Shown: positions 1 through 8,472, numbered from the stretch's first letter. The stretch is DNA of 64,000 bases from Cyclobacterium jeungdonense (GCF_010994275.1 NZ_WMCD01000010.1:186001-250000); one strand, 5' to 3'. The notes: generated from the sequence alone by a model not told the origin. Program-made: numbers and translations.

Positions 1-289
1 GCACGAAGACCAATTTGATATCGTCCTGATCTGCTTCCAGCACGTCCAGGTGGCCGGAATAGAGGCGGTTGGCTCTCAGGTACAGCCCGGCCGGGATGGG
101 CTGGCTAAAGTCCGTGGCGGACTGCGGATCTGCCGGCAGGCCCAGGGCCAGGGAGATCTGTTCCGTATTGCGCACCGTAAAGGGAAAACTGTAATCCCCC
201 AGCAGGTCAGGCGTGAATATACCCGTCCGGATGCGCTGGATCAGGGAAGGGACCGGTATGGAAAGGTCATTGACGCGGATCTCTGCCAT
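1..289 (-). CDS. Phage tail-region protein, N-terminal part (cut by window edge)
   Basis: An open frame starts with ATG at 289 and runs off the left edge. The protein begins MAEIRVNDLSIPVPSL and is 96 residues long as far as visible. It overlaps the end of the tail-fibre gene by 23 bases, so the two are probably translated as a coupled pair. I recognise no domain. Its place beyond the fibre gene in the late transcription direction suggests a tail or baseplate component, but that is inference. Confidence 0.6.
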   Translation of the reverse strand, partial: MAEIRVNDLSIPVPSLIQRIRTGIFTPDLLGDYSFPFTVRNTEQISLALGLPADPQSATDFSQPIPAGLYLRANRLYSGHLDVLEADQDDIKLVFV

Positions 290-3200
290 AGTAGCTGCTG
301 TTGTTATGTGCCAGTCGGGCGCGGTACTCCTGGGCGTGCAGGTATTCGCCATCCTTCTGGTCAAAGGATTCTGTTGGTTGCAATACAATGCGCTGCAGGC
401 TGCTGCCGCTGACCATGTAGGTATGATTGCGCAGGATCATGTCTTTGAGCGCGGTCTTTTCCGGCAGGGAGATATAACCCGTTCGCAGGATCAAGCTATC
501 GAAAGCCAGTTGGTTGTAAGCGGACAAAGTGCCCTCCTGCCGGTCGTGGTCCGGCTGCAGGTTAGATTCGAAGATTTCGGCACTGGCTTCGGAGAACTGC
601 TCCTTTTTGCCAGCAAAGCAGAAACTATCGAATCCGCCCAGGCTATTGCCGTAGAATACCTGTTGCGGATATCGGGGATTGGCCTGAGGCCGCAGGGTAA
701 GGACCTCCTCGGACAGGATACGCCCGGCCAGGCGCAGCTCGATCTGCAGGATATCCTCCCAGTCTTCCGGCAGGAAAAAGCGAAAAACAAAAGGGCGGTA
801 GCGTTCCTGCGTGCCAAGGGGCCTGGACACTGTCTCCTTTACGGTATTTTTATAATGAATGGTCTGTTCGAGGGTATACTCACCCGTTTCGAGTGGGAGC
901 ACGTAGAAGATGCTTTTCTCCACCGGATAGACAGGCCGCACCATAGGGCGGGTAGTGAGCCAGAGGTAGGCTTTACCCTCCCAGGGATTGACATCCGGAA
1001 AGGTGTATGGCCTGCCTGCCAGCCAGGCGTGACGGCTGGAAGTGAGCGATTCGCCTCCCTCTTGCACCCCATCTACCAGCAGCGCATGGCGGAGCCGGTA
1101 GCGGTGGACGATACCATCCAAGGATTCGGTATCCAGGCCCAAAGCCAGATTGGGGCGGTGAAATACCATCTTGCCCAATAGCGCACGGTCTACATGAAAA
1201 TCCACCCGGCTGAGCTCGTGCAGGTAGGGATTCAAGTATTCGGCTATGGGCGTAAAGGTGCCAGTGCCGTAAGTCTGTTCAAACTCGAGTGTTCCCTCCA
1301 TCTCGATGATACCCTCATCGGGAATGTCCGGAGTGAGGGAAATGCGGATATAGTCTCTGGTCATGTCCATGGCTTGTGCGGTGGATGTTTCCGATAATTC
1401 AAAATGAGCCACCAGCAGCGTATTTGCTGCCGGCATGGTGAAGGAATAGACCTCGTCGTAGCTGACGATCTGGTCGTCCTTTTTCCAGTACAGAAAGCGA
1501 TTGCCGGGGAATGAATCCGATGGGGTGGCCGTGACCTGTACCGTATCCCCTTCCGTGTAGAAATTGGCACCCGTGACCGTGCCGCCCGACTCCGGAGTGG
1601 TGGAGATGGTGAGTTGGTATTGGGTTAATCCACCAGAAGGAGCCGTGGACTCAAAGAATGCGGTGAGCGTGCTATTCGCCTCCGGCATTGTGTAGGTGAA
1701 GTCCGGATCTGTGGAGATCACCTCGCCATCCTCCATCCAGTAGGCGAAGCTATAGCCTTCATTGGGGGATGCAGATACCGCCACCTGTGCACCTGGCACC
1801 TGGTTGCCCGCACCAGTGAGCGTGCCTGATCCGCCGGGCGTAGCCGTGAGGGTGAGGGCGTAAGTAATGAGTTCGAATACCGCTACCAGGTTACGGTCTT
1901 CCTCAGGCATGGCAAACATGTAGAGTTCGCTTTCACTGACCTGCAGTCCTCCTTCCTCCCATCGGAGAAAGCGATAGCCCGTGGCAGGCGTGGCCTGTAC
2001 CTGCACCGTGTCGCCCTGTTCGTATGGGCCGGTGGTTACTTCGGAGATACTTCCACCTGCGGGAATATTCTGGCTGATGGCTACCGTGAAAACAGCGACA
2101 AATACCGCTGTGATGGTGGTATCAGCTGCAGGCATGGCAAAAGTATAATCCGCATCTGTGCTGACAGATGAGCCGCCGATCTCCCAATGGGAAAAGATAT
2201 AGCCGGATGCCGGGCTGGCCTGGACCTGTACGCTGTCATTTTCCTCATAGGGGCCGGAAGAGACTTCTACCGTGCTGCCTCCGGCTCCGGGAGATTCCTG
2301 TACGGTAAGCGTGAAGGTAGGCGGTGGAATGTCTTCAAACTCCGCCACCAGGTCTGCCGATCGGTTGGTAATCAGTAGCGGGGTAAAGGTCAGGGGGTTT
2401 TGGGTGGCAAATTCAAAGCCATCCTCCGTCCAGCGCACAAACTGCTTGCCTGATGCAGGCGTGGCAGTGAAGGTGACCTCCTCGTCTTCCCGCACCGGAG
2501 AGGGAGAAGCCTCTGCTGTACCATATCCCGCAGGTAATACATCTGCCGTGTAGAAATACAGGTCCTCGACTTCGAAGAGAAGTACGGACTCATTTGGGTC
2601 GAGGCTGATAGTGCCCGTGTCATTCTCTATATTGTCCCAATCCTTGTAAACTTTAGTGAGCGGGAAGTTGGCCGTTGCCTCCGTTTCATTGACAAGGTAG
2701 ATGACTTCAGTATCATCTATAGCGTTCGTGGTACTATTTAAATCAAATAGCGCATTGGACCTCCAGCCTGCCAGATCGTAAAAATTATCGTAGTTGTTGG
2801 TAAGATGTATCCTAAAGGGGGTAGCCTCTGCTGCGTCAATGTTTTGGTTATTTATGTTCCCGTATAGGAAAGGATCATCTCCACTAAAGTCACCGATGGT
2901 CCGGGCCTCGATGGCTAGCGCTCCCACACCAGATTTGATTTGGTTGCCGGTAGCAGTAATATTCCGCATACGCAAGGTAGTACCCACTCCCTGCACGTTA
3001 TCATCTGAGAAGCGCAAGCCTACTACCAGGTTGTTCAGGATATAGTTATCGGTAATCCCGCAGTTTTGGTTATTATGCAGATAGATGCCATAGCTATTCG
3101 CTTTGCAAAGGTTCTCCCTTACAGTAATATTCTGACAGTTATCATCCAGGTAAATACCGGCACAATCTCCGATTGTAGAAGGCGTTCCTTCCACAGATCC

Positions 3201-4445
3201 TACATTCCCGATGCAGATGTTACGCTCTACCAGTATATTGGTATATGGGCTAGCAAAGTTGCCAAAGCTGTACAGTCCTGCTCCGTCCCCCTTTACCTGG
3301 CAGCAGTTTCGGGCAAGGTTCCTAAGCACAGATGTATCACTTCCCCTGAAGTACAATCCGATATATCCGTTATCATCAAAGATGTTGTCCTCGTATAAAT
3401 GCTCATCGCAGTTATTTCCCATGATGATACCCATTCCCTGTCCGTCTCCGGATCCGGAGGCACCGGGAATCATCGCTATGTTTTTGATTTTGGATTTACG
3501 GATGATAGCTTGGTTCGAATCATCCCGGATGTTCAGACCGTTATTATTAATATCCTCCCAGGTAGACCCTTCCGAAACTACCGCATTGGAAACATAAGTG
3601 CGCAATCCTTCATCTCCATGGTGCTGTATCTTGCAATTTTTAAAGGTAACCGAAGTAGAGAATCGAACCATGGCCGCCGCCTCATAACTGCCTTCAAAAG
3701 TGATATCTTCAAATACATAAAAATCACTGGCATTCATGTACAGCGTGTACTGATCGTAGCTAATCTGAATGTTTTTACTAGCCGGATCGGTCGTACTGTA
3801 CAGGTATACCGTTTTTGTGCTGTCATCGTAGCACCAGGCCCCGGCATAGGTCAGGCAATTGATGTGATTTTGTACAAAGTACCCGTAATTGATCGCATAG
3901 CTATAAGAGCTACCTGCCGCAGTAGTCAGGGTGCTGCTGGTCTGAGCGGTAATCTCCTGTACATCCTTGATCCATTTGGTTTTTTTAGCTACCAGCTCCC
4001 CGCCAACGAAGTTTGGGGCTGATGCCAGATTGGTGCTATCGGAAATCTGGGTATTTGATACCCTATTCTGAATATCATAATATCCCGTCTGTGGCCACCT
4101 TCCCTTTGCCCTGGTCACTCCATCCTCCCGCAGCATATTCACCTTCACAAACCCCGCATCTGTATAGCTCCATATATTACCACCTTCATTCACCCAGGCA
4201 CCAGGCGTTTTAAATCCAGTGATCTTAGGCCTTGGACCTGAACCATACGCACCGATAAGGAATTTATCCAGAGCCGTTCCGTCCTTGCCATCGATATTGA
4301 CGACGACAAAGGTATCACCCCGCTTGAGCAGGATAGAGTCGCCCGGGGAGGCGACGGATAGTGCGTGGGTGAAAGTCTGAAAGGGGGCAATCTGGGTGCC
4401 TGCATTGCCATTATCCCCGTTATTTGCTACATACCATGTTGCCAT
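267..4445 (-). CDS. Large tail fibre/spike-like protein: beta-helix plus five InlB-like repeats
   Basis: This 1392-residue protein has three parts. Residues about 1-630 look like a right-handed parallel beta-helix (pectate-lyase fold): regular N/G-rich turns with repeated patterns such as ITVREN and ILVERN. Residues about 640-1015 hold five repeats of about 70 residues, each carrying a G/P-rich start, V-x-V-x-A-x-P-x-x-G, F-x-x-W and a closing A-x-F-E, as in divergent InlB B-repeats. Residues about 1020-1392 are a separate domain I do not recognise. There is no signal peptide. The gene is among the last late genes of the phage, and its fold suits a host-binding or polysaccharide-degrading fibre. 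A secreted host adhesin is possible but less likely, given no secretion signal and the overlap with the next phage gene. Confidence 0.75.
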   Translation of the reverse strand: MATWYVANNGDNGNAGTQIAPFQTFTHALSVASPGDSILLKRGDTFVVVNIDGKDGTALDKFLIGAYGSGPRPKITGFKTPGAWVNEGGNIWSYTDAGFVKVNMLREDGVTRAKGRWPQTGYYDIQNRVSNTQISDSTNLASAPNFVGGELVAKKTKWIKDVQEITAQTSSTLTTAAGSSYSYAINYGYFVQNHINCLTYAGAWCYDDSTKTVYLYSTTDPASKNIQISYDQYTLYMNASDFYVFEDITFEGSYEAAAMVRFSTSVTFKNCKIQHHGDEGLRTYVSNAVVSEGSTWEDINNNGLNIRDDSNQAIIRKSKIKNIAMIPGASGSGDGQGMGIIMGNNCDEHLYEDNIFDDNGYIGLYFRGSDTSVLRNLARNCCQVKGDGAGLYSFGNFASPYTNILVERNICIGNVGSVEGTPSTIGDCAGIYLDDNCQNITVRENLCKANSYGIYLHNNQNCGITDNYILNNLVVGLRFSDDNVQGVGTTLRMRNITATGNQIKSGVGALAIEARTIGDFSGDDPFLYGNINNQNIDAAEATPFRIHLTNNYDNFYDLAGWRSNALFDLNSTTNAIDDTEVIYLVNETEATANFPLTKVYKDWDNIENDTGTISLDPNESVLLFEVEDLYFYTADVLPAGYGTAEASPSPVREDEEVTFTATPASGKQFVRWTEDGFEFATQNPLTFTPLLITNRSADLVAEFEDIPPPTFTLTVQESPGAGGSTVEVSSGPYEENDSVQVQASPASGYIFSHWEIGGSSVSTDADYTFAMPAADTTITAVFVAVFTVAISQNIPAGGSISEVTTGPYEQGDTVQVQATPATGYRFLRWEEGGLQVSESELYMFAMPEEDRNLVAVFELITYALTLTATPGGSGTLTGAGNQVPGAQVAVSASPNEGYSFAYWMEDGEVISTDPDFTYTMPEANSTLTAFFESTAPSGGLTQYQLTISTTPESGGTVTGANFYTEGDTVQVTATPSDSFPGNRFLYWKKDDQIVSYDEVYSFTMPAANTLLVAHFELSETSTAQAMDMTRDYIRISLTPDIPDEGIIEMEGTLEFEQTYGTGTFTPIAEYLNPYLHELSRVDFHVDRALLGKMVFHRPNLALGLDTESLDGIVHRYRLRHALLVDGVQEGGESLTSSRHAWLAGRPYTFPDVNPWEGKAYLWLTTRPMVRPVYPVEKSIFYVLPLETGEYTLEQTIHYKNTVKETVSRPLGTQERYRPFVFRFFLPEDWEDILQIELRLAGRILSEEVLTLRPQANPRYPQQVFYGNSLGGFDSFCFAGKKEQFSEASAEIFESNLQPDHDRQEGTLSAYNQLAFDSLILRTGYISLPEKTALKDMILRNHTYMVSGSSLQRIVLQPTESFDQKDGEYLHAQEYRARLAHNNSSYYGRDPRQ

Positions 4446-4485
4446 GATGGGAAATTAGGCAAGGGCGTTGGTGGTGGGTGGGACT

Positions 4486-4509
4486 CCCTTCGACTCCGCT
4501 CAGGGATCG
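4486..4509. repeat. Dispersed CCTTCGACTCCGCTCAGG-type repeat, copy 1
   Basis: The core CCCTTCGACTCCGCTCAGGG is an imperfect inverted repeat (CCCT...AGGG). It lies about 40 bases upstream of the fibre start. Related copies occur at 7825, 30270, 33225, 36963, 41832 and inside hsdM at 62610. Confidence 0.75.
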
Positions 4510-4740
4510 GGGATAATATGATGTGATGGGGGGGACCGCCTTTGGTGGCAATTAGGTTTTTTGAGTGAAATGAGATTGAAAGAAGTTGAAAAGGGGGTAC
4601 ATAGAGTTATGCTCTTTTTTAGTGCATAACTTGTTCAAAACCTTATTTTTATTAAACCTAATTTTGGGTAATGATAGAGGAAGCATTAATGTTACTTTCT
4701 TTTATCAAGCTTGTGATGGATATTTTTGACTGGCTGTATG

Positions 4741-4782
4741 AAAAAATGCAGCTAGGTCAAGTGTATCGGCCCAGCTGCATTT
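4741..4782 (-). terminator. Intrinsic terminator of the nuclease gene
   Basis: On the minus strand AAATGCAGCT pairs with AGCTGCATTT over ten perfect base pairs, followed by a run of U. It lies about 165 bases after the stop of the 4947-6011 nuclease gene and separates it from the tail-fibre gene. Confidence 0.8.
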
Positions 4783-4868
4783 AGAAAGTAACCTTGCAGG
4801 AAATTAATGACTCTCTAAAATTCCATTGGTTGAGTAACTTGAGCAGAGAGAGGGCTTAAGGTACAGGC

Positions 4869-4902
4869 ATCCTCTCTGTTGTGACCAGAGGGGATTTTTT
4901 TT
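4869..4902 (+). terminator. Plus-strand intrinsic terminator with an alternative upstream pairing
   Basis: On the plus strand ATCCTCTCTG (4869-4878) pairs with CAGAGGGGAT (4886-4895), followed by eight T residues. The 5' half can instead pair with AGAGAGG at about 4847-4853, so two mutually exclusive hairpins are possible. No plus-strand gene is nearby. It may stop antisense transcription or end a small RNA. The rest of 4446-4946 shows no gene that I can see. Confidence 0.5.
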
Positions 4903-4946
4903 GTTTCAAAGGTAATATTTTATATTCCAAAAGTATTTATGTGATG

Positions 4947-6011
4947 TTAATTTCCGGTATTTTCTTCTTCATAAAAAGCTGCCGTTTCCAATAAATGGCT
5001 TTCGAAATTGTAAATGTCTTCCAGGGTATCAATGAGATGCTTGGTTTCTTTTTTGTCTTTATCAAAAACACCAATGTATTTGTTGCTGCTATTGAATCTA
5101 AGCCTGCAGAGGGGTTTTCGGTTGTTGTCGTCCAGTAAAATACCAAAATAAGACTGGGTATCTCGTGCTATGATGCGGCCTTTTTCTAATTTTCGCCGTA
5201 GGATGGCCTGAACGATTCTAAAGCCTTCCAACTCCTCTTCCGTGGTGACTACTTTTGATTCTTCCTCCTCGTCTAAAGGATCAATGGTGGATTTTTCATT
5301 TTCTTTGTTTAAAGCACTGTGAAGCCGGTCATTTACCTTCTCAGAAATCATTTGAGAAAATGCTTTTTTTACCAGATCGGTAAACTGCTCCAAAACCTGG
5401 GCGGTGATCCTTCCATTGTAATTTTGTGAGGCAAAATGCTTGACAAATTCCGGACTGGGGGCAGAAAGCTCCTGATCTATGGAATTCCGGATCCCTTTCA
5501 GATACTTTAACAGCGAGGCATTATCAACTATTTTATCAACGTCAAAATTTGATTTATGGAACTTGGCAATTTCTGCAATCTGGCTCTCTTTCAGGTTTAA
5601 GATATCGAATTCGAAAAATGCCTTTTCATCCATTTTATTTGATTCCTCCAGATCAGAAAAAAATCTGTATTGAACGCCATTGGTTAAAAGCGAAAACCTG
5701 GTTTTGGTAACATGGAAATACCTGAAAAGTTGAGATCCATGAACGTCAAGCTTTTCTCTCCAGTGCTTGCATTCGATAATTAGAATAGGGATACCATCCT
5801 GAAAGATGGCATAATCTACTTTTTCTCCCTTTTTAAGGCCCAAATCAGCCGTAAACTCGGGCACCACTTCAAAAGGATTAAAAATATCATATCCTAGCAA
5901 GTTGATAAATGGGAGTACAAATGCATTTTTTGTTGCCTCTTCGGTGCCAATCTGATCTTTAAGTGAAGCGACCTTTTCTGCCAGGGCCTTAATTTGGGGT
6001 TGAATATCCAT
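4947..6011 (-). CDS. Solitary type I restriction R-subunit N-terminal-like nuclease
   Basis: This 354-residue protein resembles the HSDR_N family of stand-alone restriction-type nucleases. A PD-(D/E)xK core is visible near residues 65-85: VDYAIFQDG supplies the Asp and LIIECKHW the E-x-K. No helicase motifs follow, so it is not a complete HsdR. The C-terminal half contains an acidic linker (DEEEES) and a region ending in a possible small beta domain. The gene stands alone, with an AT-rich upstream region (6012-6278) and its own terminator at 4741, the layout of an inserted cargo gene. It may act as an accessory nuclease or defence gene, but its target is unknown. Confidence 0.75.
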   Translation of the reverse strand: MDIQPQIKALAEKVASLKDQIGTEEATKNAFVLPFINLLGYDIFNPFEVVPEFTADLGLKKGEKVDYAIFQDGIPILIIECKHWREKLDVHGSQLFRYFHVTKTRFSLLTNGVQYRFFSDLEESNKMDEKAFFEFDILNLKESQIAEIAKFHKSNFDVDKIVDNASLLKYLKGIRNSIDQELSAPSPEFVKHFASQNYNGRITAQVLEQFTDLVKKAFSQMISEKVNDRLHSALNKENEKSTIDPLDEEEESKVVTTEEELEGFRIVQAILRRKLEKGRIIARDTQSYFGILLDDNNRKPLCRLRFNSSNKYIGVFDKDKKETKHLIDTLEDIYNFESHLLETAAFYEEENTGN

Positions 6012-6278
6012 GAGTGTAAAGAATAAAATGAAAGAAAAATTGATTTTAAAACAATTGATGCCTTGAATTTAAAAATTTAATACAAAATATCAAATAAAAG
6101 ATAAAGTCAGACTGTTCGTTCGATGTAGCTGGAATTGTCAGTAATAAAATATTTATATAAAAAACAATTTTATTCTTAATAAGTTACTCTTAGATATAAA
6201 AATATGATTTTAGTTTGTCATTTTTTAAATTTCCATTCACTTTGATATCAAGCTGAATAGCCTAAAAAAAGATAAATA

Positions 6279-6551
6279 TTAGGGGTTATTAAAAAGAGAA
6301 TTGAAAAAGGGCATCATCATTTCAGCGTGTTCTTTTGCCATTTTTTTTGCTAATCCCACCAGGTGCTCTTTTGCAAACCGGATTTCAACCAGTGGATAGT
6401 GCTCTATATTGGCCACAATTTCTTTCCAGGAGTCACTTAATACCGTCAATTCGTCTGTAGCATCGGCTTCTTTCAGTATTTCGGAAATTGAACGGATCTT
6501 CGTGGCAGGTGAAGGGTTTGGTTTCTCTTTATTCTTTGAAAGGTTCTCCAT
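6279..6551 (-). CDS. Small helical phage protein, unknown function
   Basis: A 90-residue protein starting MENLSKNKEKPNPSP. I chose ATG at 6551 rather than 6641 because the longer version would overlap most of the 59-residue gene upstream and has low-complexity, T-rich sequence. The C-terminal half is helical and ends in the hydrophobic MMMPFFNSLF. It overlaps the preceding gene by 23 bases and ends a run of four or five coupled small genes that starts at 7622. Confidence 0.5.
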   Translation of the reverse strand: MENLSKNKEKPNPSPATKIRSISEILKEADATDELTVLSDSWKEIVANIEHYPLVEIRFAKEHLVGLAKKMAKEHAEMMMPFFNSLFNNP

Positions 6552-6708
6552 ATAGATTGAAGCCGTATTTGCAGCACATGTTGAGGTGGTGATAGTAGGT
6601 TTTGTAATTGTCCTGGTGGCGTCCGATCCATCCCCATTCACAAAATATTTTGTGCATCCACCATTGCCAGGGTTTAGGGCAGTTGTTGGTGATTTTAGAC
6701 CAGCTCAT
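6529..6708 (-). CDS. 59-residue Trp/Cys/His-rich phage protein
   Basis: This short frame begins MSWSKITNNCPKPWQWW and ends FNLYGEPFKE. Its start overlaps the upstream stop in an ATGA junction, the usual sign of translational coupling. It contains six Trp, four Cys and several His residues, so a small metal-binding or membrane-associated protein is possible. I recognise no family. Confidence 0.5.
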   Translation of the reverse strand: MSWSKITNNCPKPWQWWMHKIFCEWGWIGRHQDNYKTYYHHLNMCCKYGFNLYGEPFKE

Positions 6709-6815
6709 AACATCGAGGTGATTATCCAGCCGATAAGGATTATACCTATGATATAAACTATCAAGGATGAAAAGTCAAATTCTGGTTCCGTGAACATGTT
6801 TTCGTGCTTTGCCAT
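6705..6815 (-). CDS. 36-residue single-span membrane protein
   Basis: The frame starts at ATG 6815 and ends in an ATGA overlap with the next gene. After an acidic N terminus (MAKHENMFTEPEFD) it is almost entirely hydrophobic (LIVYIIGIILIGWIITSML), giving one transmembrane helix. Its position, 20 bases after the preceding gene, makes it part of that operon. A small phage membrane effector is plausible; function unknown. Confidence 0.5.
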   Translation of the reverse strand: MAKHENMFTEPEFDFSSLIVYIIGIILIGWIITSML

Positions 6816-6835
6816 GTTAGGTTCGTTACTTTTGA

Positions 6836-7213
6836 TCAGACGATTTCATTTACCTTAATAACTTCCTCACATTTAATTTCACCATGGACCGCTTCATCCC
6901 GCTCAATATTTAGAAATGTACTCACAGCTTCCTTTTTGCTTCGTTCACGGATATATTTCACACTTTTGAAACTTCCATATACCCCCGTAACCTTATACAA
7001 AATCAAGTCACTCACCGGATCTTCCGTACCAGTAGCAAGACTTTTTTTTGAATTCGAAGCAAGGATATTTTCTAAATTTGCACAAATCATTCCAAAGCAC
7101 GAAAACCTTACCTCATGCCTTATTAGTGATTCTGTATTTGGACTAGATATAGGTTTTGACCTGTCTCTTAATTCTGAAAATTCTTTAAGCAATTTTTTCA
7201 CTTCATTCTCCAT
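6836..7213 (-). CDS. Conserved-looking phage protein, unknown
   Basis: A 125-residue soluble protein with a charged helical N terminus (MENEVKKLLKEFSELRDR). It overlaps the upstream gene by 11 bases. No recognised motif. It belongs to the small-gene cluster between the tRNA and the cargo nuclease. Confidence 0.55.
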   Translation of the reverse strand: MENEVKKLLKEFSELRDRSKPISSPNTESLIRHEVRFSCFGMICANLENILASNSKKSLATGTEDPVSDLILYKVTGVYGSFKSVKYIRERSKKEAVSTFLNIERDEAVHGEIKCEEVIKVNEIV

Positions 7214-7622
7214 TGGTATTTTGTTTTAGTGCTTCAAATGCGGCGGTGAATAGCTCTTCTTGGATTTTCTCGATGAATTCAATATTGGCTTCCATCTGTA
7301 CCCTGAAGTGTTCCATTTGGTTGGTGAGGATTTCGTCTATATTTCGCTTTTCGGGAGGAAACTTTACCCGAAATTTGTGGATTCCGTAAAAATCGTGTTG
7401 GCTGCCGCTGTCTTCTCCGTCCGTGAAGCGGAATTTGTACATGCCGTTTTCCTGTACCCATTCTACCACGGCAGTGCGGTTGTTAAAGTGCTGGTAGTTG
7501 TAGTTGCTTTCGATCACAATGGGAGTGCCGTGCCGGACGGGATTACCGTAGCTGTCCAGGAACTTGCCGTCGTTTGGGTTTGGCTGAACGGGGGGAACGG
7601 GGAATTTTTGGGTTTTGGACAT
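7203..7622 (-). CDS. Phage protein with a proline-rich N terminus, unknown
   Basis: A 139-residue protein: a short Pro/Asn-rich leader (PVPPVQPNPNDGKF), a compact probably beta-rich middle (VVEWVQENGMYKFRF), and a long C-terminal helix (from about residue 90). It is the first gene of a small cluster that starts just after the strong terminator at 7646. Function not recognised. Confidence 0.55.
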   Translation of the reverse strand: MSKTQKFPVPPVQPNPNDGKFLDSYGNPVRHGTPIVIESNYNYQHFNNRTAVVEWVQENGMYKFRFTDGEDSGSQHDFYGIHKFRVKFPPEKRNIDEILTNQMEHFRVQMEANIEFIEKIQEELFTAAFEALKQNTNGE

Positions 7623-7645
7623 TTGATAATGTGATGATCTGCTCC

Positions 7646-7676
7646 TAAAAACCCCTCCGGAAAATTCCGGAGGGGT
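7646..7676 (-). terminator. Strong intrinsic terminator after tRNA-Trp
   Basis: ACCCCTCCGGAA pairs perfectly with TTCCGGAGGGGT around a two-base loop (7651-7676), followed by U residues on the minus strand. It ends the tRNA transcript. Confidence 0.85.
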
Positions 7677-7751
7677 GGTCTACACGTGTTACGGGGCGGC
7701 AGCCCCTTCTTTCAGGGCACAAGGCCCTCTTCTGGATATAAGCTAGCTTTG

Positions 7752-7824
7752 CACATGGAGAAGGATTCGAACCTCCGGCACGCGGTTTTGGAGACCGCTG
7801 CTCTGCCTGCTGAGCTATCCATGC
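7752..7824 (-). tRNA. tRNA-Trp (anticodon CCA), phage-borne
   Basis: On the minus strand a complete 73-nt cloverleaf can be drawn. The acceptor stem GCATGGA/TCCATGT has a G1-U72 wobble. The D-arm is GCTC-AGCAGGCA-GAGC. The anticodon stem GCGGT/ACCGC encloses loop CTCCAAA with anticodon CCA (plus-strand 7789-7791). The variable loop is GTGCC, and the T-arm GGAGG-TTCGAAT-CCTTC. The discriminator is G and the CCA end is not encoded. It lies among phage late genes between a promoter with an operator-like dyad and a strong terminator, so it looks like its own transcription unit rather than an integration target. Confidence 0.93.
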
Positions 7825-7850
7825 GTGCCTTCGACTCCGCTCAGGCACCG
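7825..7850. repeat. Dispersed CCTTCGACTCCGCTCAGG-type repeat, copy 2
   Basis: GTGCCTTCGACTCCGCTCAGGCACCG has arms GTGCCT/AGGCAC. It abuts the 5' end of tRNA-Trp, so it is probably in the tRNA precursor. Confidence 0.8.
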
Positions 7851-7857
7851 AATGATG

Positions 7858-7900
7858 TAATCATAGTGAATATCACTTTAAAATACAAGTGTTTTTCGCT
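7858..7900 (-). promoter_or_regulatory. Promoter of tRNA-Trp with two repressor-operator-like dyads
   Basis: On the minus strand TTG (7888-7886), a 20-base spacer and TATGATTA (7865-7858) fit the Bacteroidota -33/-7 pattern. The perfect dyad AGTGAATATCACT (7865-7877) fills part of the spacer and a second copy, AGTGTTTTTCGCT (7888-7900), sits just upstream. The same motif occurs in the immunity region. Confidence 0.6.
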
Positions 7901-8291
7901 ATTCACTTTCGAGCGGGCCTTTAATGGACTGGATGGCGGATTCCATGAGTTGGTAGCCGAGGACTCCCTGCAGGTCGTTGAGCCGGCCGTAATAGGCGCG
8001 GCTGTACCATTTTTTTGGCTTGCGGCCGCTCTTTTCTTCCAGAAGGGCACGGTTGCCTGCCTGGCTCTCGATCTTGCGTCCCCTTCCGGCTCCCATGTCG
8101 ACAAATCGCCCACGCAACAGGAAATCGATCTGCGACTCGAACAGATCCTGAGCGACGGTGAGTACTCTGGTCTTGAAGCTGCGGTCCAGCTCTCCGCTCC
8201 TGCCAACTTTCAGCCGCTTCCGCTCCCGCTCAAGTACCATCTCGGTGCGTTCGGTCCAGCGGGTGAGGATTTGGAGGATTCTTGATTGCAT
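7899..8291 (-). CDS. Putative phage structural protein (head-tail or tail component)
   Basis: A 130-residue basic protein rich in Arg/Lys and Glu, predicted helical, with RFVDMGAGRGRK in the middle. It is the last of a run of late genes before the tRNA unit. Its stop codon overlaps the upstream operator dyad. Size and position suit a head-completion or tail-connector protein, but I recognise no specific family. Confidence 0.5.
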   Translation of the reverse strand: MQSRILQILTRWTERTEMVLERERKRLKVGRSGELDRSFKTRVLTVAQDLFESQIDFLLRGRFVDMGAGRGRKIESQAGNRALLEEKSGRKPKKWYSRAYYGRLNDLQGVLGYQLMESAIQSIKGPLESE

Positions 8292-8302
8292 GGTTTAACT
8301 GG

Positions 8303-8449
8303 TTAATTGATTAACTGCTTCCATTCTTCCAACTTCTTATGCAGTAATTTTCCGCTTACAAATTCTCCATCCTTCATCCAGGCTCCCCAAGTGCCATGCT
8401 CTCTGGTGTAACCTTGATCTCGTAGCCATATTTGAAAATCATTAGCCAT
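8303..8449 (-). CDS. 48-residue phage protein
   Basis: A short frame starting MANDFQIWLRDQGYTREHG and ending EEWKQLIN. It fills the gap between two larger late genes with close spacing on both sides. Function unknown. Confidence 0.55.
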   Translation of the reverse strand: MANDFQIWLRDQGYTREHGTWGAWMKDGEFVSGKLLHKKLEEWKQLIN

Positions 8450-8472
8450 ATTTTGGTGCTTTTCGCTATTGA

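Noticed and set aside
6552..6641. Longer N terminus of the 90-residue protein
   Set aside because: Overlaps almost all of a better-supported small gene in another frame and is T-rich low complexity.
7752..7824. tRNA as phage attachment site
   Set aside because: Phage genes lie on both sides and it has its own promoter and terminator, so it is carried by the phage.
7645..7848. Open frame of 67 residues on the minus strand
   Set aside because: It runs through the tRNA-Trp, its terminator and a dispersed repeat, so it is not a protein.
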